Shown: positions 16,789-30,140, counted from the stretch's first letter. The stretch: 64,000 nt of DNA from Macrococcoides animalis (GCF_047425875.1 NZ_CP179727.1:806001-870000), one strand, 5' to 3'. Notes: generated by a model from the sequence alone, not told the origin. A program made the numbers and translations.

Positions 16789-17691
16789 TTATAATAATTT
16801 TTCTCCGAAGAAAGATCCAACTAATCCAACTGCTTGATCCGCAGTTTTATTGTTAATATCAATTAAAGGATTTACTTCAACAATTTCAAATGACGTAATC
16901 TTTTCACTATCATGTAATAACTCCATTGCAAAGTGACTTTCACGATAAGTAATTCCACCAGGTACAGTAGTTCCTGTTCCTGGAGTCTCAACTGGATCTA
17001 AAGCGTCAACGTCTAATGATAAATGAATACCATCACATTTTTCTAAATATGATAATGACTCTTCAATCACTGCTTGAATACCCAAACGATCAATTTCAGC
17101 CATTGTATAAGTCTTTATACCCACTTCTTTAATATACGCTTTTTCACCTTCATCTAAGTCACGCATACCAATTAATACGATATTTTCAACTTTTACTTTA
17201 TTCTTATATCCGCCGATATTCACTAAATCTTCATGTCCATCCCCAATTAATGCGCGTAATGGCATACCATGAATGTTACCTGATGGTGATGACTCATCAA
17301 TATTTAAATCACCGTGCGCATCATACCAAATAACACCTAAGTTCTTATAATGCTTAGAAATACCACTTATTGTCCCCATAGCAATAGAATGGTCTCCTCC
17401 GATTACAACTGGATAATTACCTTTTTGAACAACAGCATCTACTTTAGCATATAATGATTCACAGAATGATGTAACCTCTTCTAAGTTACGCAAGCCACCT
17501 TGTTCAGATTTATACTTCTTCATATCAATTTTGGGTGATTGAATATCACCTGTATCGATTACAGTATGACCAATATCTTCTACACGCTCGATTAAGCCTG
17601 CATAACGCATTGCATCTGGCCCCAAATTAACCCCTAATTTTCGTTGTCCAAATGCACTAGGTGCCCCGATTATTTCTATTGTCTTATTCAT
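16789..17691 (-). CDS. rocF: Arginase
   Basis: Hydrolyses arginine to ornithine and urea. It has 300 residues with the binuclear manganese ligands in order: GGDHS (His101), DAHGD (Asp124, His126, Asp128) and DVDALDP near residues 229-235. The N-terminus ends in the family pattern GAPSAFGQRKLGVNLGPDAMR. It is convergent with the ArsR-type gene. Upstream (17692-17830) lie a cre-like site and an ARG-box-like half site, suggesting catabolite and arginine control. A speB-type agmatinase is less likely given the N-terminal motif and length. Confidence 0.95.
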   Translation of the reverse strand: MNKTIEIIGAPSAFGQRKLGVNLGPDAMRYAGLIERVEDIGHTVIDTGDIQSPKIDMKKYKSEQGGLRNLEEVTSFCESLYAKVDAVVQKGNYPVVIGGDHSIAMGTISGISKHYKNLGVIWYDAHGDLNIDESSPSGNIHGMPLRALIGDGHEDLVNIGGYKNKVKVENIVLIGMRDLDEGEKAYIKEVGIKTYTMAEIDRLGIQAVIEESLSYLEKCDGIHLSLDVDALDPVETPGTGTTVPGGITYRESHFAMELLHDSEKITSFEIVEVNPLIDINNKTADQAVGLVGSFFGEKLL

Positions 17692-17813
17692 TACAAAATC
17701 CCCTTATTTAAAAAAATTTTTAATTATCTGACTACTTTAATTTTATATAACTATGCGTCAATATACAATCTTTTTATGCATAAATGAATAAAATGGATAT
17801 TTATGTATCTATA

Positions 17814-17827
17814 TGAAAACGTATTCA
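17814..17827. promoter_or_regulatory. cre-like site upstream of rocF
   Basis: TGAAAACGTATTCA matches the CcpA cre consensus TGWAANCGNTNWCA with one mismatch, about 120 bases upstream of the rocF start. An imperfect ARG-box-like TGAATAAAAT lies nearby at ~17784. Confidence 0.4.
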
Positions 17828-17841
17828 ATAATATAGAAAGC

Positions 17842-17866
17842 AAAAAAAAAACACCCCGAAGGGTGT
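17842..17866 (-). terminator. Terminator of the rRNA-tRNA operon
   Basis: ACACCC-CGAA-GGGTGT hairpin (17851-17866) followed on the minus strand by a run of about nine T residues, immediately past the last tRNA. Confidence 0.92.
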
Positions 17867-17880
17867 ATAGATGAAACTGA

Positions 17881-17953
17881 TGAGCCATAGAGGATTCGAA
17901 CCTCTGACCCTTTGATTAAAAGTCAAATGCTCTACCAACTGAGCTAATGGCTC
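17881..17953 (-). tRNA. tRNA-Lys (UUU)
   Basis: Complete cloverleaf on the minus strand: acceptor GAGCCAT/ATGGCTC, anticodon loop CTTTTAA with UUU, T-arm GGTTCGAATCC. No CCA is encoded after the discriminator base, unlike the other five tRNAs of the cluster. Confidence 0.96.
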
Positions 17954-17959
17954 TGAAAA

Positions 17960-18034
17960 TGGCTGGGCTAGCTGGATTCGAACCAACGAGTGACGGAGTC
18001 AAAGTCCGTTGCCTTACCGCTTGGCTATAGCCCA
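17960..18034 (-). tRNA. tRNA-Gln (UUG)
   Basis: Acceptor TGGGCTA/TAGCCCA, anticodon loop CTTTGAC giving UUG, GGTTCGAATCC T-arm, and an encoded CCA end (17960-17962). Confidence 0.96.
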
Positions 18035-18039
18035 ATAGA

Positions 18040-18123
18040 TGGTGGAGGGGGGCAGATTCGAACTGCCGAACCCGAAGGAGCGGATTTACAGTCCGCCGCG
18101 TTTAGCCACTTCGCTACCCCTCC
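18040..18123 (-). tRNA. tRNA-Tyr (GUA)
   Basis: Acceptor GGAGGGG/CCCCTCC, anticodon stem-loop GGACTGTAAATCC with GUA, a long variable arm as expected for a class II tRNA, and encoded CCA. Confidence 0.96.
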
Positions 18124-18150
18124 GTATATGTAATCCAATAATTTTTAAAA

Positions 18151-18226
18151 TGGTGGAGGATGACGGGCTCGAACCGCCGACCCTCTGCTTGTAAGGCAGA
18201 TGCTCTCCCAGCTGAGCTAATCCTCC
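18151..18226 (-). tRNA. tRNA-Val (UAC)
   Basis: Acceptor GGAGGAT/ATCCTCC, anticodon loop CTTACAA giving UAC, T-arm GGTTCGAGCCC, encoded CCA. Confidence 0.96.
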
Positions 18227-18232
18227 TAAAAA

Positions 18233-18307
18233 TGGTGACCCCTACGGGATTCGAACCCGTGTTACCGCCGTGAAAGGGCGGTGTCTTAACCGCTTGACCA
18301 AGGGGCC
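18233..18307 (-). tRNA. tRNA-Glu (UUC)
   Basis: Acceptor GGCCCCT/AGGGGTC (one G-U pair), anticodon loop CTTTCAC giving UUC, T-arm GGTTCGAATCC, encoded CCA. Confidence 0.96.
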
Positions 18308-18310
18308 TTA

Positions 18311-18385
18311 TGGCTCCACAGGTAGGACTCGAACCTACGACCGATCGGTTAACAGCCGATAGCTCTACCACTGAGCTACTGTGGA
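18311..18385 (-). tRNA. tRNA-Asn (GUU)
   Basis: Acceptor TCCACAG/CTGTGGA, anticodon loop CTGTTAA giving GUU, T-arm GGTTCGAGTCC, encoded CCA. First tRNA after the 5S gene. Confidence 0.96.
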
Positions 18386-18404
18386 TAAATATAAACATAA
18401 AAAT

Positions 18405-18520
18405 TGCCCGGCAACGTCCTACTCTCGCAGATCGTAAGACCAACTACCATCGGCGCTAGAGAGCTTAACTTCTGTGTTCGGTATGGGAACAGGTGTGACC
18501 TCTCTGCCATCGTCACCAGA
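18405..18520 (-). rRNA. rrf: 5S ribosomal RNA
   Basis: Minus-strand sequence begins TCTGGTGACGATGGC, contains the conserved CCGAACACAGAAGTTAAG and ends GACGTTGCCGGGCAA; about 116 nt. Ends are estimated from the terminal helix. Confidence 0.95.
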
Positions 18521-18612
18521 CAAATGAAAGATAATAAATTATACTTTCAAAACTAGATAAGTAAGAAGAAATTAGATATTACTCGGCAATCCCGAATAAA
18601 AAATCTATAAAA

Positions 18613-21534
<2,922 letters not shown>

Positions 21535-21778
21535 TGTTATTAATAATTGTGATGTTTATACATAAATGTATAAACGCGCGATTTTTTTTAAGAATTCAAA
21601 TATGAACTCACTCGGTTTTGCTTGGTAAAATCTTTTATTTCTTCTTACTTTATCTAGTTTTCAAAGTACAATTGAACATTTCATATTGACCGAAGGTCAA
21701 ATATAAACATTCAAAACTGAATACAATATGTCAATGTTAATCCCTATCAAATCTTAAAGATTTGATTTCCGTAATTAT

Positions 21779-23338
<1,560 letters not shown>

Positions 23339-23682
23339 AGTTTGTTTGATAATGCTCTTTTGATTGCTTGAGGCAATCACTCTTGGGAGTGAACTAAGTC
23401 CACTCAAATTATTGGAATTAACGTTGACATATTGTCATTCAGTTTTCAATGTTCATTTTTTCGTGTTACAAGAATTAATGATAACATAACTCTCAACTCT
23501 TTGCAACATTTAATTTTAAGAAGTTTTACACTCGATTGATTATTTCGTTTCAAGTCGTAAATCAACTTGCTTTATTATATTACATCGTCATGAACAAAGT
23601 TTCAAGTGCAAGTTTTACACTTTTTCATTTTGTTTTTCTGATGTACTAAAGCTTTGTGTCGTCTGTTTTCAGCGACTTTTAT

Positions 23683-23711
23683 ATCTTAACAAGATGCGCT
23701 AAATTAGTCAA
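23683..23711 (-). promoter_or_regulatory. rRNA operon promoter
   Basis: TTGACT (23711-23706) and TAAGAT (23688-23683) on the minus strand with a 17-nt spacer, preceded by an A/T-tract region (about 23712-23750) that fits an UP element. A second TATAAT (23579-23574) closer to 16S could be a P2 -10, but its -35 is poor. The 345-base leader to 16S holds no gene. Confidence 0.8.
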
Positions 23712-23754
23712 CACTTTTTCATATTTTTTTAAATTTTTTATATAAAAGTTAATC

Positions 23755-23795
23755 GCCTCTATTTATGATGCTTTATACATCCGCTAAATAGAGGC
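23755..23795. terminator. Long-stem inverted repeat, possible terminator
   Basis: GCCTCTATTTA (23755-23765) and TAAATAGAGGC (23785-23795) with a 19-nt loop, between the MFS gene end and the rRNA promoter. Only a weak T-run follows, so termination is uncertain. Confidence 0.5.
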
Positions 23796-23801
23796 AAGTG
23801 A

Positions 23802-25106
23802 TTAAACAGTTTTTACTTTGAAAACAAACTCATAAATAACGATAAGGCTTAATGCAGCAATTATACCTAACATCATATTATTATCGATGGTCTTAAAGAT
23901 TTGGCTGTAGTAAGCCAGTGACATAATGATAGAACCCGTCGTGGATCCTATAAATTTCAATAAACTATAAGTACTCATCATACTACCCAATTGATGTGGT
24001 AAAGCACTTTCTTGTATCGTAACGATATTTTTTGTAAACACTGTCCCGAAAGCTAAGCCTAAAAATGCAGAAGCAATCGTTACAGTAATTGTACTATCAA
24101 AAACGAAAATGATCATACTCCCTATAATCATATAGAAGAAACTAAGTTGATACACTCGTTTTAATGAGAGTCTAGCTTCTATATGTTTTAAGATAAAAGT
24201 TGATAATAGCCAAAATATCGAAATTGTAAAAGTTGTTAGTCCAGCGAGTAACGGTGACAATCCTTTTTCTGTTTGAAGGTAGATTGGCAAGAAAATATTC
24301 GTCCCCATCATGATGATGGCAAATATCATATCCGTCCCCATGACAAGACCGATAGTTTTTGTAAATGCCCTAACTGGTATAAATGGCTCAGCAACATTTC
24401 TTTCATATCGGATAAAGAATATTAATATTAAAAACGCGAATATAAATAATCCCATATGTATCAGCCAGTGTGAATGAAGGAGTAAAGACAATAATAGAAC
24501 ACTTAAAAAAACATAGAATAGAAGCAATCCTTTAAAATCAAACTTTGAATTTTGAGTTGATTCTTCAAATTTAAAATATTTTATTACTAGAAATATTGCA
24601 AATAATGCAATCGGTACATTAACATAGAATAAATAACTCCAATTCAAATATGTTAAAATAACACCTCCTAAAATTGGACCCACTATACTCGAAATACCCC
24701 ATACTGAACCGACAATTCCCATCACTTTATAGCGGTACGGTATTTCAAAAGCAATCTTGGGAATTATGTTCCCCATGGTCATCATAATACCTGCGCCCAT
24801 GCCTTGCACTAGTCGAGATATGAGTAACATCGCAAAAGTGAATGATAACCCAGAAAGCATGCTACCTATAATAAATGTAATAATACCAAGTAACATTAAA
24901 TTCTTAGCACCCATTCTTTTCATTAACTCACCAACGAGCGGTGTAATCATCACAATTGCAATCATGTATGTTGTAAAAATTAACGCAAGAGAAGTCGAGG
25001 CATTTAAATCATTTCCGATGGCTGGTGTTGCGAGTGAAATGATAGACGTTTCAATTGCACTCATGAACATAATGATAACGAGTGCACTTATTAGACCTCT
25101 TTTCAT
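23802..25106 (-). CDS. MFS drug-efflux-type transporter (EmrB/QacA-like)
   Basis: A 434-residue integral membrane protein with about 12-14 hydrophobic segments. The start MKRGLISALVIIMFMSAIETSIISLATPAIG, read in parts, resembles DHA2/EmrB-type proton-drug antiporters; the loop 2-3 motif GELMKRMGAKNLM is the MFS signature, and GIMMTMGN/GSVWGISSIVGPILGG corresponds to antiporter motif C. It would export small hydrophobic compounds; the substrate is unknown. RBS GGAGG overlaps the tail of a terminator that follows kbaA. Confidence 0.85.
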   Translation of the reverse strand: MKRGLISALVIIMFMSAIETSIISLATPAIGNDLNASTSLALIFTTYMIAIVMITPLVGELMKRMGAKNLMLLGIITFIIGSMLSGLSFTFAMLLISRLVQGMGAGIMMTMGNIIPKIAFEIPYRYKVMGIVGSVWGISSIVGPILGGVILTYLNWSYLFYVNVPIALFAIFLVIKYFKFEESTQNSKFDFKGLLLFYVFLSVLLLSLLLHSHWLIHMGLFIFAFLILIFFIRYERNVAEPFIPVRAFTKTIGLVMGTDMIFAIIMMGTNIFLPIYLQTEKGLSPLLAGLTTFTISIFWLLSTFILKHIEARLSLKRVYQLSFFYMIIGSMIIFVFDSTITVTIASAFLGLAFGTVFTKNIVTIQESALPHQLGSMMSTYSLLKFIGSTTGSIIMSLAYYSQIFKTIDNNMMLGIIAALSLIVIYEFVFKVKTV

Positions 25107-25124
25107 AAAAATACCTCCAATAAA

Positions 25125-25156
25125 AAATCAGATTAAACAAATGTCTAATCTGATTT
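25125..25156 (-). terminator. Terminator between kbaA and the MFS gene
   Basis: AAATCAGATTA, 10-nt loop, TAATCTGATTT with a minus-strand T-run directly before the RBS of the MFS gene; may attenuate read-through. Confidence 0.8.
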
Positions 25157-25193
25157 ATTTTCTTTTAATATATTAACTTTTTAATGTTCAATT

Positions 25194-25910
25194 CTATTTT
25201 CTTTTCTTACTTTTTTTCTTATGTGACACGACTTGTGTTTGTTTTTTTACTGGTGGTGTTTCAGTTTTTGGTTCCACCCAAATACCACGCTCAATCTTAC
25301 GCGCTTTACGTTCTTCGTATGATAAACGGTTATACTTCGGTAATGATAATAGCTGGAAAGCATTACATAAAAGTAAACTAAATATTGTGCAGTATAACCA
25401 CATCATATCTTTCACTTTTAAAAATGGAATTAATTCAACTGTAGTCATCACAACCATAAAGAACATTGCAGGAATAAATACATTTTTCCCAGTCAACTTG
25501 TTCTTATAGATGGCAACGATAATACCGAAAATAACGATTAAAATTGGAATCCAGATGAATCTTAATATATCACCATCTTGTTTCCCAAAACGTAAATATC
25601 TAAAATAAACCAAATCGATTATCGCAAAAAGAATTATTACAACTTGAATGGCATTCCATCCACCTTTAAATATGCCTTGACCCATTTGATGAATAAATAA
25701 ATATGCAAAAAATGCAAGCTGGGAAATAGATGCAATGAGTAAACCATACCCCATAAACCAAACAAGTGCGGCTAAAAATTCACCCATTTCACCTTTTACT
25801 AAATAAATCGTAAGCTTATCATAACCAAACACTAAACTAACAATAACTGTACTTAGAAGACCAATTAGCAAAGTTATTCCATAAAATTTACCTAAATTCT
25901 TTAATGTCAC
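25194..25910 (-). CDS. kbaA: KbaA-like KinB-pathway activation membrane protein
   Basis: A 238-residue protein with six hydrophobic segments and a strongly basic C-terminal tail (KKKSKKRK). It resembles Bacillus KbaA, which helps the sporulation kinase KinB, including the IDLVYFRYLRFG and FFMVVMTTVELIPFL regions, and it is next to mrp/salA as in Bacillus. The tail makes it longer than the ~198-residue Bacillus protein. The organism is not expected to sporulate, so its present role must differ. The gene starts 15 nt after mrp and is surely co-transcribed with it. Confidence 0.8.
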   Translation of the reverse strand: MTLKNLGKFYGITLLIGLLSTVIVSLVFGYDKLTIYLVKGEMGEFLAALVWFMGYGLLIASISQLAFFAYLFIHQMGQGIFKGGWNAIQVVIILFAIIDLVYFRYLRFGKQDGDILRFIWIPILIVIFGIIVAIYKNKLTGKNVFIPAMFFMVVMTTVELIPFLKVKDMMWLYCTIFSLLLCNAFQLLSLPKYNRLSYEERKARKIERGIWVEPKTETPPVKKQTQVVSHKKKSKKRK

Positions 25911-25925
25911 TTCAATACCTCATCA

Positions 25926-26981
25926 TTATTCTTCTGTTTTATTAATAACGCGTTTCGCCATATCTAAATAGATTTGACCCAATGCATGTTCTTCTGCATA
26001 AACTGAAGGTGCGAATTCTGTTTCTGACCATTCCGGTTGTGCTAGAGGAAGTTGACCTAATATTTCAGTATTTAATTCAGTGGCTAACTTCTCGCCGCCG
26101 CCTTTACCGAATACATATTCTTTCTCACCCGTTACTTTGCTTTCAAAGTAAGACATATTCTCGACTACACCTAAAATTTCGTGATCGGTATGCAATGCCA
26201 TTGCACCTGCACGTGCTGCAACAAAGGCTGCTGTTGGGTGTGGTGTTGTTACGATAATCTCTTTACTCTTTGGTAACATTGTATGCACATCCAGTGCAAC
26301 ATCTCCAGTACCAGGTGGTAAATCTAAAAGAATATAGTCTAACTCGCCCCAATTAACTTCTTGGAAGAAGTTATTAATCATTTTCCCTAACATTGGGCCA
26401 CGCCAAATGACCGGCGCATTCTCTTCTACGAAAAATGCCATCGATATCACTTTTACGCCGAAACGTTCAACAGGTTTAATGCGTTCGCCTTCAATTTCAG
26501 GTTTTTCTGAAATACCCATCATATCTGGTACACTAAAACCATAAATATCAGCATCTACTAATCCAACACGTTTACCTAAACGTGCTAAAGCTACTGCTAA
26601 GTTCACAGATACAGTAGATTTACCGACGCCACCTTTTCCTGAAGCGATTGCAATAAAATTGACATTGTTATCTGGTGAAAGTAACTGTTCAATTTCAGAT
26701 GTTGCCATCCCGCGGAATTTCTCTAATGCTTCATCATCTAATTGTTCAAAACGCAATCCTACAGTGTTTGCGCCATTCTCTTTTAAAATTTCAACAACTT
26801 TCATTTGTAAATCTAGTTGTTCTTGTCCACCTAGTTTTGCAATAGCTATTTTTACAGAAACGTGGTTTTTCTCTTCTTTAATAGTAACTTCTTTAATTCC
26901 CCCAGTTTCCTTTAATGGAAGATTTACGATTGGATCATTAAGATTTCCGATAAGTTCTATTACTTGTTCTTTATTCAACAC
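25926..26981 (-). CDS. mrp: Mrp/ApbC-family P-loop ATPase (SalA-like)
   Basis: A 351-residue ATPase: an N-terminal MIP18/DUF59-type domain (residues ~1-85), then a ParA/MinD-type nucleotide-binding domain with the deviant Walker A GKGGVGKST (about 114-122), Walker B-like ILLDLPPGTGD and VVENMSYF. Family members carry or insert Fe-S clusters; the Bacillus member SalA acts as a regulator of scoC. The usual CxxC of iron-sulfur scaffold members is not seen in this version. First gene of the mrp-kbaA unit, divergent from the amylase gene. Confidence 0.92.
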   Translation of the reverse strand: MLNKEQVIELIGNLNDPIVNLPLKETGGIKEVTIKEEKNHVSVKIAIAKLGGQEQLDLQMKVVEILKENGANTVGLRFEQLDDEALEKFRGMATSEIEQLLSPDNNVNFIAIASGKGGVGKSTVSVNLAVALARLGKRVGLVDADIYGFSVPDMMGISEKPEIEGERIKPVERFGVKVISMAFFVEENAPVIWRGPMLGKMINNFFQEVNWGELDYILLDLPPGTGDVALDVHTMLPKSKEIIVTTPHPTAAFVAARAGAMALHTDHEILGVVENMSYFESKVTGEKEYVFGKGGGEKLATELNTEILGQLPLAQPEWSETEFAPSVYAEEHALGQIYLDMAKRVINKTEE

Positions 26982-27125
26982 ATTAAACGCCCCTTCACTA
27001 TTCTAATAGATATAGTTTAACAAAAGATAAGCACTTTGTATAAATTAATTTCTTATAAAGGCTTTATTATTAAAAAAGCGATATAATTTAATTTGTAGAC
27101 TGCGATGAAGTCTTTGTTTATTGGG

Positions 27126-27131
27126 TATAAT
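27126..27131 (+). promoter_or_regulatory. Probable -10 of the amylase gene
   Basis: TATAAT at 27126-27131, 28 bases before the amylase ATG; no convincing -35 is visible, so activator dependence is possible. Confidence 0.35.
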
Positions 27132-27158
27132 AAATATAAACGTTTAAAGGAGAAAAAC

Positions 27159-28616
27159 ATGACTAGAAATTACACAATTATGCAGTACTTTGAATGGCAC
27201 TCAAACGGAGACGGGGAACATTGGAATAGATTAAAGGATGAAGCCGCTTCATTAAAAGAAAAAGGGTTCGACGCTATTTGGTTACCACCAGTTACAAAAG
27301 CTGACCACGTGATGAATACTGGATATAGTGTTTATGATTTATATGACTTAGGTGAATTTGATCAAAAAGGACAAGTAAGAACGAAATATGGCACTAAAGA
27401 ACAATTGATTGCAGCAATTAAGGCCCTACACGATCATGATATTAAAGTTTATGCTGATGTTGTCTTAAATCATAAAGCAGGTGCAGATGAAGCTGAAACA
27501 GTAAAAGTCGTTGAAGTCGATCCTAATAACCGTTCACATCAAATTTCTGAGCCTTTTGATATTGATGCATTTACTAAATTCTACTTTCCTGGACGAAATA
27601 AAAAATATAGTGACTTTGAGTGGAATTACATACACTTTAACGGCACTGATTACGATCATCGAACGGGTCGTACTGGCATATTTAAAATTTTAGGTGACAA
27701 TAAAGATTGGAACGAAAACGTTGACCACGAAAAAGGAAATTTCGATTACTTAATGTTTACCAATGTGGATTATCAACACCCTGATGTTCGTGAAGAAACG
27801 ATTAGTTGGGGAAAATGGCTTATAGATACATTAAATATTGATGGTATGCGTTTAGATGCAGTAAAACACATAGAAAGTTATTTTATAAAAGATTTTATTC
27901 ATGCAATGCGTGAGCATCGCGGACAAGACTTCTATTTTGTTGGTGAGTTTTGGAATCCAAATTTAGAAGTAAATGAAAACTTCTTAGATGATGCTGAATA
28001 TAGTTTAGATTTATTTGATGTGAGACTGCACTTTAACTTCAAGGCCGCTTCAGAAGGCGGTGCAGCATATGACTTACGTCAAATCTTTGACGGTACGATT
28101 GTTAAGGAAAACCCAGAACATGCTGTAACATTTGTTGATAACCATGACTCTCAACCAGGTGAGGCATTAGAATCGTTTGTAAAGGATTGGTTTAAACAGG
28201 CAGCTTATGCAATTATCCTTTTAAGACAAGATGGATTCCCATGTGTATTCTATGGCGATTATTATGGTATCGGTGGCGACCATCCTGTTGGTAGCAAGCA
28301 AATGGCAATTGATCCACTACTTTATGTCCGTAAATTGAAAGCCTACGGTCAACAAGATGATTACTTTGACCATCCAAACGTAGTGGGTTGGGTGCGACGA
28401 GGTAATGCGGATGACAAATCTGGATGTGCAGTTATTATTAATAACAGTGAAGATTCAGCCGAAAAACAAATGTTTGTTGGCGAAGACCGTGCTGGACAAA
28501 CCTGGTATGACTACACAGATACAATCGAAGAAGGTGTTGTCATTGATGAGCATGGAAACGGTGTGTTCAAAGTGAACCCAGGTAGTGTATCGGTTTATTG
28601 TGAAAAAGAAATGTAA
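27159..28616 (+). CDS. Cytoplasmic alpha-amylase (GH13)
   Basis: Hydrolyses alpha-1,4-glucan inside the cell, as there is no signal peptide. From the ATG at 27159 (AAAGGAG upstream) it has 485 residues, starting MTRNYTIMQYFEW, as typical GH13_5 enzymes do; the frame is open 18 codons further but without an RBS. The four GH13 regions are visible: DVVLNHK, GMRLDAVKH (nucleophile Asp233), VGEFW (acid Glu263) and FVDNHD (Asp330), with a C-terminal beta domain. Substrates could be maltodextrins or glycogen; no sugar transporter or glycogen genes are adjacent. Confidence 0.95.
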   Translation: MTRNYTIMQYFEWHSNGDGEHWNRLKDEAASLKEKGFDAIWLPPVTKADHVMNTGYSVYDLYDLGEFDQKGQVRTKYGTKEQLIAAIKALHDHDIKVYADVVLNHKAGADEAETVKVVEVDPNNRSHQISEPFDIDAFTKFYFPGRNKKYSDFEWNYIHFNGTDYDHRTGRTGIFKILGDNKDWNENVDHEKGNFDYLMFTNVDYQHPDVREETISWGKWLIDTLNIDGMRLDAVKHIESYFIKDFIHAMREHRGQDFYFVGEFWNPNLEVNENFLDDAEYSLDLFDVRLHFNFKAASEGGAAYDLRQIFDGTIVKENPEHAVTFVDNHDSQPGEALESFVKDWFKQAAYAIILLRQDGFPCVFYGDYYGIGGDHPVGSKQMAIDPLLYVRKLKAYGQQDDYFDHPNVVGWVRRGNADDKSGCAVIINNSEDSAEKQMFVGEDRAGQTWYDYTDTIEEGVVIDEHGNGVFKVNPGSVSVYCEKEM

Positions 28617-28630
28617 ATATAAATATAAAT

Positions 28631-28676
28631 AAAAATGATGGTCGATATATTTTCGACCATCATTTTTATTTTTTAG
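28631..28676. terminator. Bidirectional terminator
   Basis: AAAAATGATGGTCG, 9-nt loop, CGACCATCATTTTT followed by further T residues, after the amylase gene and facing the convergent dioxygenase gene. Confidence 0.9.
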
Positions 28677-28719
28677 AATTATAGCCAATATATTTAATAT
28701 CTTGGGCATCAGCCATACT

Positions 28720-29694
28720 TTATATATGTTTTACTGCTGGCAATGGTTTAACATGTGCTTCAATCCATTCGCGTTTTTCTTCTAAGAATGGTGGTAATGA
28801 TAATGTTTCACCTAACGATTCCATCGGTTCGTTTATTGCAAATCCAGGTCCATCTGTCGCAAGTTCGATTAAGATGCCTTGAGGTGTTCTAATATAAAGT
28901 GATTTAAAGAAGTGACGATCAACGAAACCGCTTGATGGAATGCGATTTGCTTTAATAAATTCAATCCATTCTTGTAATTCAGCTTCATCTTTCACACGTA
29001 ACGCAATATGATGCATACTGCCTTTACCTGGTCGTTCAGGAGTACTCATATTATGGACCACCTGTAATTCATCACCATTACCACCTAAATCTGAACTAAA
29101 CGTGATAATATTTTGTTCCGTAATCGGATGTATAAATAACCCCTTTTTTGTATAGCCAAATATTTCTGTTAAGATACTACTAAACCCTTCTACATCTTCA
29201 ACATCCATCTTAAACGGACCTAAACCAGTAATCCCAAATTCAGCAGGGACAATACTTTTCTCCCATGGCGTTCCGGTTGCAACACCTGAATTATTAGCAT
29301 CAGATACTAACGCTAAACGTTGTCCTTCAAAATCTTCAAATTCAATAGAAAGACGATTATTAATTTCTACCGTACCACTATGTTTAACATTAAACTGATT
29401 GAAACGTTCTTCAAAGTAGCGAATTGCTTCATCACTTTTCACGCGCAATGCTATTTGTGTAATACTGTTCGTTCCGTGATATGTTTGACCTACATTCGGA
29501 ATTTCAAAGAATGTCAAATCCGTACCTGGACTACCTGTCCCGTCTGCATAAAATAAATGATACATAGAAGGATCATCTTGGTTTACTGTTTTCTTCACTA
29601 AACGCATCCCTAAAATTTCTGTATAAAATACTAAGTTTTCTGCTGCATCTTTTGTAATCCCAGATGCGTGGTGTTGTCCTATAATTTTTCTCAT
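28720..29694 (-). CDS. Ring-cleaving dioxygenase of the glyoxalase fold (MhqO-like)
   Basis: A 324-residue protein with two vicinal-oxygen-chelate (glyoxalase/bleomycin-resistance) modules: residues ~5-130 (GQHHASGITKDAAENLVFY, metal ligand His in QHHASG) and ~150-290 (MHHIALRVKDEAELQEW; final Glu ligand in GILIELATDGPG). It resembles the Bacillus and Staphylococcus MhqO/MhqE-type ring-cleaving dioxygenases that detoxify quinones and catechols. It follows the MarR-type gene by 23 nt and is presumably controlled by it. Confidence 0.88.
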   Translation of the reverse strand: MRKIIGQHHASGITKDAAENLVFYTEILGMRLVKKTVNQDDPSMYHLFYADGTGSPGTDLTFFEIPNVGQTYHGTNSITQIALRVKSDEAIRYFEERFNQFNVKHSGTVEINNRLSIEFEDFEGQRLALVSDANNSGVATGTPWEKSIVPAEFGITGLGPFKMDVEDVEGFSSILTEIFGYTKKGLFIHPITEQNIITFSSDLGGNGDELQVVHNMSTPERPGKGSMHHIALRVKDEAELQEWIEFIKANRIPSSGFVDRHFFKSLYIRTPQGILIELATDGPGFAINEPMESLGETLSLPPFLEEKREWIEAHVKPLPAVKHI

Positions 29695-29717
29695 TATAAT
29701 TCCCTCTTTTTTTATTT

Positions 29718-30125
29718 TTATCGTTTCATCTTTCTGAGTAGCTGTAATAATTGCTTCTGTTCATCTTGGGTTAAACTACCGAATATCTCTTCTTGACAAG
29801 CGGTATGTTTCGGACGCAACGTTTCTACAATACTCTTACCTTCGTTCGTTAATCGAATATACTTCACTTTCCATTCTTGAGAACGTTCAATTAAACCGTC
29901 ACTCTCTAATTTTTTAAGTAAATGCGTTATATTCCCTTTCGTTACATACATCAATTCAGATAGTTCATTTTGTGTGCAACCAGGGTGTATATCAATTTGA
30001 TTTAAACAATCAAAATGGCTCGATGAATATCCCGTATCCCTTAATTGCTCATTCACTTGCTTGAGTATATCGTTATAAATACGGGCAATATTTAACCACA
30101 CAAGATAACTTCTGTTCGTTTTCAT
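29718..30125 (-). CDS. MarR-family regulator (MhqR-like)
   Basis: A 135-residue winged-helix protein: dimerisation helix (YLVWLNIARIYNDILKQV), recognition region TQNELSELMYVTKGNITHLLKKLE (read in two parts) and the wing DGLIERSQEWKVKYIRLT. It likely represses itself and the dioxygenase gene, responding to quinones or similar electrophiles; that is by analogy with MhqR. A GTG nine bases upstream is in frame but has no room for an RBS; GAGG sits 8 nt before the ATG at 30125. A perfect palindrome overlaps the -10 region. Confidence 0.88.
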   Translation of the reverse strand: MKTNRSYLVWLNIARIYNDILKQVNEQLRDTGYSSSHFDCLNQIDIHPGCTQNELSELMYVTKGNITHLLKKLESDGLIERSQEWKVKYIRLTNEGKSIVETLRPKHTACQEEIFGSLTQDEQKQLLQLLRKMKR

Positions 30126-30140
30126 TTCTTTCACCTCGTT

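Noticed and set aside
18114..18443. Open frame across the tRNA and 5S region
   Set aside because: It lies on tRNA-Val, Glu, Asn and 5S genes, which have complete secondary structures; no RBS.
23571..23600. Second rRNA promoter (P2)
   Set aside because: A TATAAT is present but the nearest -35-like TTGAAA is 20 nt away, so it is mentioned only with the main promoter.
25982..26257. Plus-strand frame inside mrp
   Set aside because: Antisense shadow of a conserved ATPase gene without RBS.
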